Positions 5,504-9,259 of a stretch of DNA of 9,259 bases are shown piece by piece. How positions within the stretch are numbered: the first letter of the stretch is position 1; the number at the start of each line of letters is the position of its first letter. The notes under the pieces are model-generated. The model saw nothing but the letters and a program-made list of their open reading frames with translations. It searched no databases and was not told the origin of the DNA. This DNA comes from Planctomycetota bacterium (lineage in GTDB: Bacteria; Planctomycetota; Planctomycetia; Planctomycetales; Planctomycetaceae). Both the position numbers and the translations under genes were made by a program. The stretch is taken from the NCBI GenBank assembly GCA_023429275.1, contig JAEYWB010000536.1, positions 1-9,259 on the forward strand, given 5' to 3'.

Positions 5504-6292
5504 ATGTGGAACGGACGCGTCATCCATGACGTCGACGCAGAAGCGGGCCTCCTGATCCTGGGGCAGGATATCACGCAGCAAAAACAGACCATCGAAAGGC
5601 TCGTCCAATCGGAACGGCTTGCGGCGATTGGCGAGGCCATGACCGGCCTGGCTCATGAAAGTCGCAACGCTCTCCAGCGCAGTCAGGCCTACCTCGAGGT
5701 CCTCGCGAGTGAACTGGAAGGGCAACCCGAGCCGCTGGCCCAAGTAGCGCGACTTCAGAAAGCGCAGAACCATCTTCACCAACTCTATGAAGAGGTTCGT
5801 CAGTACGCCGCTCCGCTCCGGCCTTACCGGAGTACGTGCTCACTGGAGCGGCTCGTCGAGGAAACCTGGTCCAACCTCGAACACGTCTGGCGGGGACGCA
5901 TTGTCCGCCTGGAGCTGCCTGAAGAGGGGAACGAACTTCGCGTATCCGTCGACCGGACGATGATGGAGCAGGTCTTTCGAAACGTTCTTGAGAATTCCCC
6001 GGCGGCATGCGTCGATCCAGTCGAGATCGGCGTACGGCTCGAAACGGTCGACGGCTCGCATCCTCGACGTGTAAGGCTGACGATTCGTGACGATGGACCT
6101 GGCCTCTCGGCGGAGCAGTCGCGGCGGATCTTCGATCCGTTCTCCACGACGAAAACCCGGGGCACCGGCCTTGGCATGACCCTCTCCCGAAGAATCGTCG
6201 AAGCACACGGCGGCACGATCGCGGTAGCGGAAGGCCCCGGCGCGGCGATCGTCATCGAACTGCCGGTGGATGAACGTGACGGCACCCTCTGA
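5504..6292 (+). CDS. PAS-histidine kinase, 5'-truncated
   Basis: 262 residues from the first in-frame ATG. Recognisable homology starts upstream, near 5453 (EAEIICRDGTRRW), which is the second half of a PAS/PAC sensor domain; it continues as RVIHDV and LILGQDITQQK (residues 6-27). The dimerisation/phosphoacceptor helix follows with SERLAAIGEAMTGLAHESRN, phosphorylatable H51. The ATPase domain has an N-box at about 160-164 (NVLEN), G1 DDGPGL (196-201), an F-box IFDPFSTTK (209-217) and G2 GTGLGMTLS (220-228). It would autophosphorylate and pass phosphate to a response regulator, which is not in this window. No membrane segment is visible. The open frame continues upstream to 5339 inside the tRNA fragment without ATG, GTG or TTG, and ATG 5504 lacks a ribosome binding site. 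The N-terminal PAS half was therefore probably lost at the recombination scar; expression is doubtful, although the catalytic core is intact. Confidence 0.82.
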   Translation: MWNGRVIHDVDAEAGLLILGQDITQQKQTIERLVQSERLAAIGEAMTGLAHESRNALQRSQAYLEVLASELEGQPEPLAQVARLQKAQNHLHQLYEEVRQYAAPLRPYRSTCSLERLVEETWSNLEHVWRGRIVRLELPEEGNELRVSVDRTMMEQVFRNVLENSPAACVDPVEIGVRLETVDGSHPRRVRLTIRDDGPGLSAEQSRRIFDPFSTTKTRGTGLGMTLSRRIVEAHGGTIAVAEGPGAAIVIELPVDERDGTL

Positions 6293-6304
6293 CCGTCCGC
6301 GGGT

Positions 6305-6342
6305 CGTGTTCCGGCTGCTGGATGGAGGGCGGTTCGGACACG
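6305..6342. terminator. Possible bidirectional terminator between convergent genes
   Basis: CGTGT(T)CCG at 6305-6313 pairs with CGGACACG at 6335-6342: eight pairs with one bulged T and a 21-nt loop. It lies in the 52-bp gap between the kinase stop (6292) and the stop of the acyltransferase fusion (6345). There is no T-run on either side, so support is weak. Confidence 0.25.
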
Positions 6343-6344
6343 CG

Positions 6345-9164
6345 TCAGGCCGGAGCCAGCGAGAGGGATGCGACGACCGTACGATCGCCGCAGTCTTCTT
6401 CGAGATGGAATCCCAGGTCGCGGCAGAGCTGGGCCATCTCGAAATTGCCAGCGAGGAACGGGCCCTCAATTCGACTGAGTCCTTCGCGTCGGCCGATATC
6501 GATCAGGCGCTCCAACAGAAGGCGTCCCAGGCCGCGTTGCTGCCAGGCGTCGGCCACCAGGATGCCAAAGTCGGCCGTGCTGTCAGGTAGACAGCGGTCG
6601 AGGCTGGTGAGTCCGATGATTTCGCGGGAGCCAGCAAGTTCAGCGACAAGAGTCATTTCAGACTCGAAATCCGCCAGGCACGTCGGAACGAGGCGTCGAT
6701 GCTCGGTGCGGCGAAAGGGGATGATCGACTCGAAGTACCGATGGTGAATCGCCTCATTGGAGAGACCCGCCAGGAAGCGTCCGAGCTCCGGTTCGTCCTC
6801 GGGCCGGATTGGGCGAAGAACGACCGGTGTGCCGTCCCGAAGTTCCACCGGCTGGACGTACTCCAGAGGATAGGGGCGAAGTGCCGGCCGCACAGGGGGC
6901 CTCGCTTCACCGTGTGAATGCAGGAGGACACGTGCATCCAGGGCGACGATCTGTGTCGGCGACGCCAGTAACGGGTTGATATCGGCTTCGCGGATCTCGG
7001 GGTTTTCGAGGACGAGTTCGCCGAACGCGACGACAATCTCGACGAGCCGCTGTTGATCGACCGGCTCTCTTCCACGGAAGCCCTTGAGGGCCCGCGCGAT
7101 TCGCGTTCGCTCGATCAGCCGACGCGCCAGAGTCGTCGTCAGCGGTGGAAGCTCCAGGGCCCGGTCCTCATTGACTTCGACAAGAGTGCCGCCGCTGCCA
7201 AAGAGGACGACCGGGCCGAACTGGTCATCGAAACTGGCTCCGAGGATCAGCTCGTAAGCATCGCGGCAGGTTACGTGAGGCTGGACTGTCACCCCCTGGA
7301 AACCCGTCGGTCCCAGATTTCGCTCAGCGGCTTCAGCAATCCTGCGAAACGCGAGTCGAACGTCACTGTCACCACTCAGGTTCAGCTCGACGCCTTGAAC
7401 GTCGGTCTTATGTGTGGCCAAGAGGGAACTTAACTTGAGCACGCAGGGACCGTCGCAGTGCCGTGCCAGCGCAACGGCCTCATCCTCCGTCGTGGCCAGA
7501 TCGGTGCGAACAGTTGGAATCCCGTATGCGGTCAGCAAGCGGATCGCCTCTTGTTGGCTCAGCATCGTCCGGTGCTCCCGCCGTACACATTCCAGGATGG
7601 TGCGTGCGACTTCCCGGCGTTGGAGAGCGGTCGGCAGGTCGAAGTTTCCCTGAGGCGTCTCGTAGAGCACTCGCATCCCGTCCGCGTGACGACTGAGACG
7701 CCCGAAGCTCCGGGCGGCTGTCTCGGAGAACTCGAATGACGGGACGGATGCGGCCTGAAACAGATCCCGCGCTGCCTGCACGCCCGTTCCACCGATCCAA
7801 CTGGTCAGCACGGTCTTGTCGCTCTTCGCGAGATGCGGAGCGATCAGCCGCGCTGTCTCGAGCGGCTCAGACATCGATTGAGGGGTCTGGATCACGAGCA
7901 GCCCGTCGCTTTCCGGATCGCTGAGAACGCAATCGATCGCCCGTTCGTACCGCTGTGGCGTCGCGTCTCCTCCGATGTCGATCGGATTGCGGTGACTCCA
8001 GTGAGGAGGCAGGATCGCGTCCAGCTTCGCCATCGTTCCGGGCGACAACGGTGCCAGCTCGCCCCCGGCTTCGATCAGGGCGTCCGTGGCCAGAACGGCC
8101 GGGCCTCCGGCATTTGTGAGCACCGTGAGCTTCTTACCTCGAGGAGGGGGCTGTTTGGCAAGGACCTCCGCCATCGCGAAAAGTGATTCGAGGTCGTCGA
8201 CCTGGATGACCCCCGCGCGTCGCATCGCCGCGGCAAAGACGAGTTCGCTTCCCGCGAGGGCGCCGGTATGGGACCGGACCGCCTGAGAGGCCTCGGGAGT
8301 GCGACCTCCCTTGAGAACGACGACCGGCTTCGACAGTGCGATTCGGCGAACTGTCGACAGAAAGGCCCGCGCGTCTGCGAGGCTTTCGACATAACAGAGG
8401 ATGACCGAAGTCTCCGCATCCTGTCCGAAGAAGTCGAGAGCGTCACCCCAGCCGATGTCGAGCGTATCCCCGAGGGAAACGACCGCGCGGAGGCCGATTC
8501 GTTCCGCCCGGCTCCAGTCGATGGCGGCCGCGCAGAGGGCGCCGCTTTGACTGAGGAATGCGACTCGCCCGGGGCGGGCGAGCCCCGTCACGAACGTCGC
8601 ATTCAGCTTGGCGGCGGGAACCATCACCCCCAGACAATTGGGCCCCATCACCCGCATCCCCGACGCGCGGGCCATCCTCAGAAGCTGGCGAGGACGCTGG
8701 CCGGCGGCTGTAGCCGCATCGCCGTCCTCCACCAGGTCGGGAATCCCCGCCGAAAGGACGATGACTCCAGGAATGCCCCGCTCCGCGCACTGCTCGAGAA
8801 CCGTAGCGACTGCTGCCGCCGGAACAGCCACGATGGCGAGGTCCGGGACATCGGGCAATTCCAGGACGCTGGGGACTGTTCGTTGTCCGAAGACAGGCCG
8901 TTCCTTCCGATTCACCGGCCAGACCGGGCCTTTGAATCCTCCCTCTGCCAGATTCTCGAACAGGATTCGCCCCAGGCTTCCCATGCGTTCGCTGGCGCCA
9001 ATGACCGCGATCGAGCGGGGGTGCAGGATAGCGGCCAGTCCCGTCCGGCGGACTGTCGCGAGTGGGCCGGAACCCAACGGCGAGCTGGACGGAGCCGCGC
9101 CCTTAGCATCACACGTCACTCGGTCCGCCAGTGCACCGGACGTTGGAGAAGGTGTCTCGTTCAT
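6345..9164 (-). CDS. ADP-forming acyl-CoA synthetase fused to GNAT acetyltransferase (Pat/YfiQ-like)
   Basis: A 939-residue cytoplasmic protein starting at ATG 9164-9162. The first 40 residues look disordered. A CoA-binding domain follows (LHPRSIAVIGASERMGSLG, 47-65), then the ligase domains with GPNCLGV (174-180) and SQSGAL (205-210). RSHTGALAG (297-305) carries H299, the phosphohistidine position of ADP-forming acetyl-CoA synthetases. An ATP-grasp region spans about 530-755, with KLSS, HKTDVQGVELNL (H585) and FGSGGTLVEV. A C-terminal GNAT domain (about 775-930) has VVLRPIRPEDEPEL and the acetyl-CoA loop QQRGLGRLLL (875-884). This order and length match Pat/YfiQ/Pka lysine acetyltransferases, which modify acetyl-CoA synthetase and other proteins. 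In the enteric Pat proteins, as I recall, the synthetase part is inactive; here the key histidines appear present, so it might also make or sense acyl-CoA. It stands alone, convergent with the kinase. Substrate unknown. Confidence 0.9.
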   Translation of the reverse strand: MNETPSPTSGALADRVTCDAKGAAPSSSPLGSGPLATVRRTGLAAILHPRSIAVIGASERMGSLGRILFENLAEGGFKGPVWPVNRKERPVFGQRTVPSVLELPDVPDLAIVAVPAAAVATVLEQCAERGIPGVIVLSAGIPDLVEDGDAATAAGQRPRQLLRMARASGMRVMGPNCLGVMVPAAKLNATFVTGLARPGRVAFLSQSGALCAAAIDWSRAERIGLRAVVSLGDTLDIGWGDALDFFGQDAETSVILCYVESLADARAFLSTVRRIALSKPVVVLKGGRTPEASQAVRSHTGALAGSELVFAAAMRRAGVIQVDDLESLFAMAEVLAKQPPPRGKKLTVLTNAGGPAVLATDALIEAGGELAPLSPGTMAKLDAILPPHWSHRNPIDIGGDATPQRYERAIDCVLSDPESDGLLVIQTPQSMSEPLETARLIAPHLAKSDKTVLTSWIGGTGVQAARDLFQAASVPSFEFSETAARSFGRLSRHADGMRVLYETPQGNFDLPTALQRREVARTILECVRREHRTMLSQQEAIRLLTAYGIPTVRTDLATTEDEAVALARHCDGPCVLKLSSLLATHKTDVQGVELNLSGDSDVRLAFRRIAEAAERNLGPTGFQGVTVQPHVTCRDAYELILGASFDDQFGPVVLFGSGGTLVEVNEDRALELPPLTTTLARRLIERTRIARALKGFRGREPVDQQRLVEIVVAFGELVLENPEIREADINPLLASPTQIVALDARVLLHSHGEARPPVRPALRPYPLEYVQPVELRDGTPVVLRPIRPEDEPELGRFLAGLSNEAIHHRYFESIIPFRRTEHRRLVPTCLADFESEMTLVAELAGSREIIGLTSLDRCLPDSTADFGILVADAWQQRGLGRLLLERLIDIGRREGLSRIEGPFLAGNFEMAQLCRDLGFHLEEDCGDRTVVASLSLAPA

Positions 9165-9259
9165 GGCCTCGGCTCAGGGAAGCAAGTGGCGGAAATCGTG
9201 AAGGGGGGTCATTCAGGCTGAAGCGGTCCAGGAGCAGTCGCCGTCGCGGACTGTTGGTC

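Noticed and set aside
8268..9221. Long plus-strand open frame (317 codons) antisense to the acyltransferase fusion
   Set aside because: Its translation is Arg/Gly/Asp-rich without recognisable domains, and the opposite strand encodes a clear multi-domain enzyme over the same bases. Long antisense frames are common in GC-rich genes.
9165..9259. Short open frames on the minus strand upstream of the acyltransferase fusion, considered as the tail of another gene
   Set aside because: Two frames stay open for 14-16 codons before stops at 9213-9215 and 9209-9211, and a third runs through the start of the fusion gene; none has recognisable content, so none can be supported.
1..9259. CRISPR array, retron or toxin-antitoxin pair
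   Set aside because: Scanning by eye found no regularly spaced direct repeats, no reverse transcriptase motifs and no overlapping small gene pair of toxin-antitoxin type.

Overview
The window looks like chromosomal DNA of a planctomycete or close relative. This is inferred from GC-rich coding sequence, a histidine kinase whose H-box region (GLAHESRNALQRS) is of a style I associate with Planctomycetes, and a truncated small protein of a type I recall from that phylum. No ribosomal or other phylogenetic marker is present, so the assignment is moderate at best.

Layout, left to right. (1) Positions 1-640: the tail of an unidentified plus-strand gene, a short 9-bp tandem repeat, a truncated small minus-strand gene, and a hairpin-rich stretch that resembles a dispersed repeat. 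(2) 641-1186: an intact gamma-class carbonic anhydrase-family protein, followed directly by a dead fragment of the error-prone DNA polymerase gene dnaE2 (1183-1362). (3) 1410-3205, minus strand: a two-gene unit in which a Ca2+/H+ antiporter (cax) overlaps by 4 bp a VIT1/CCC1-like membrane protein. Diverging from it across a 189-bp gap is an OprB-type outer-membrane porin (3395-4816). (4) 4817-5452: a scar region with a decayed transposase fragment, the 3' half of a tRNA-Arg(CCU) cut exactly at the anticodon loop, and a strong hairpin. (5) 5453-6292: a histidine kinase lacking the N-terminal part of its PAS domain. (6) 6345-9164, minus strand and convergent with the kinase: a large fusion of an ADP-forming acyl-CoA synthetase with a GNAT acetyltransferase (Pat/YfiQ-like architecture).

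How it fits together. The transport genes may form an ion-handling module: cation antiport and a second cation-transporter-like protein at the inner membrane, with a porin across the outer membrane. The rest is shaped by mobile DNA. The tRNA 3' fragment has the form of an integrase attachment-site remnant. Its polarity implies that an integrated element, if still present, lies to its left, where the broken genes and transposase debris also lie. No integrase gene is in the window. I found no clearly new defence or RNA-based system. The most informative observations are the att-like tRNA half, the buried dnaE2 remnant, the altered second signature motif in the Ca2+/H+ antiporter, and the apparently intact phosphohistidine site in the acyltransferase fusion.
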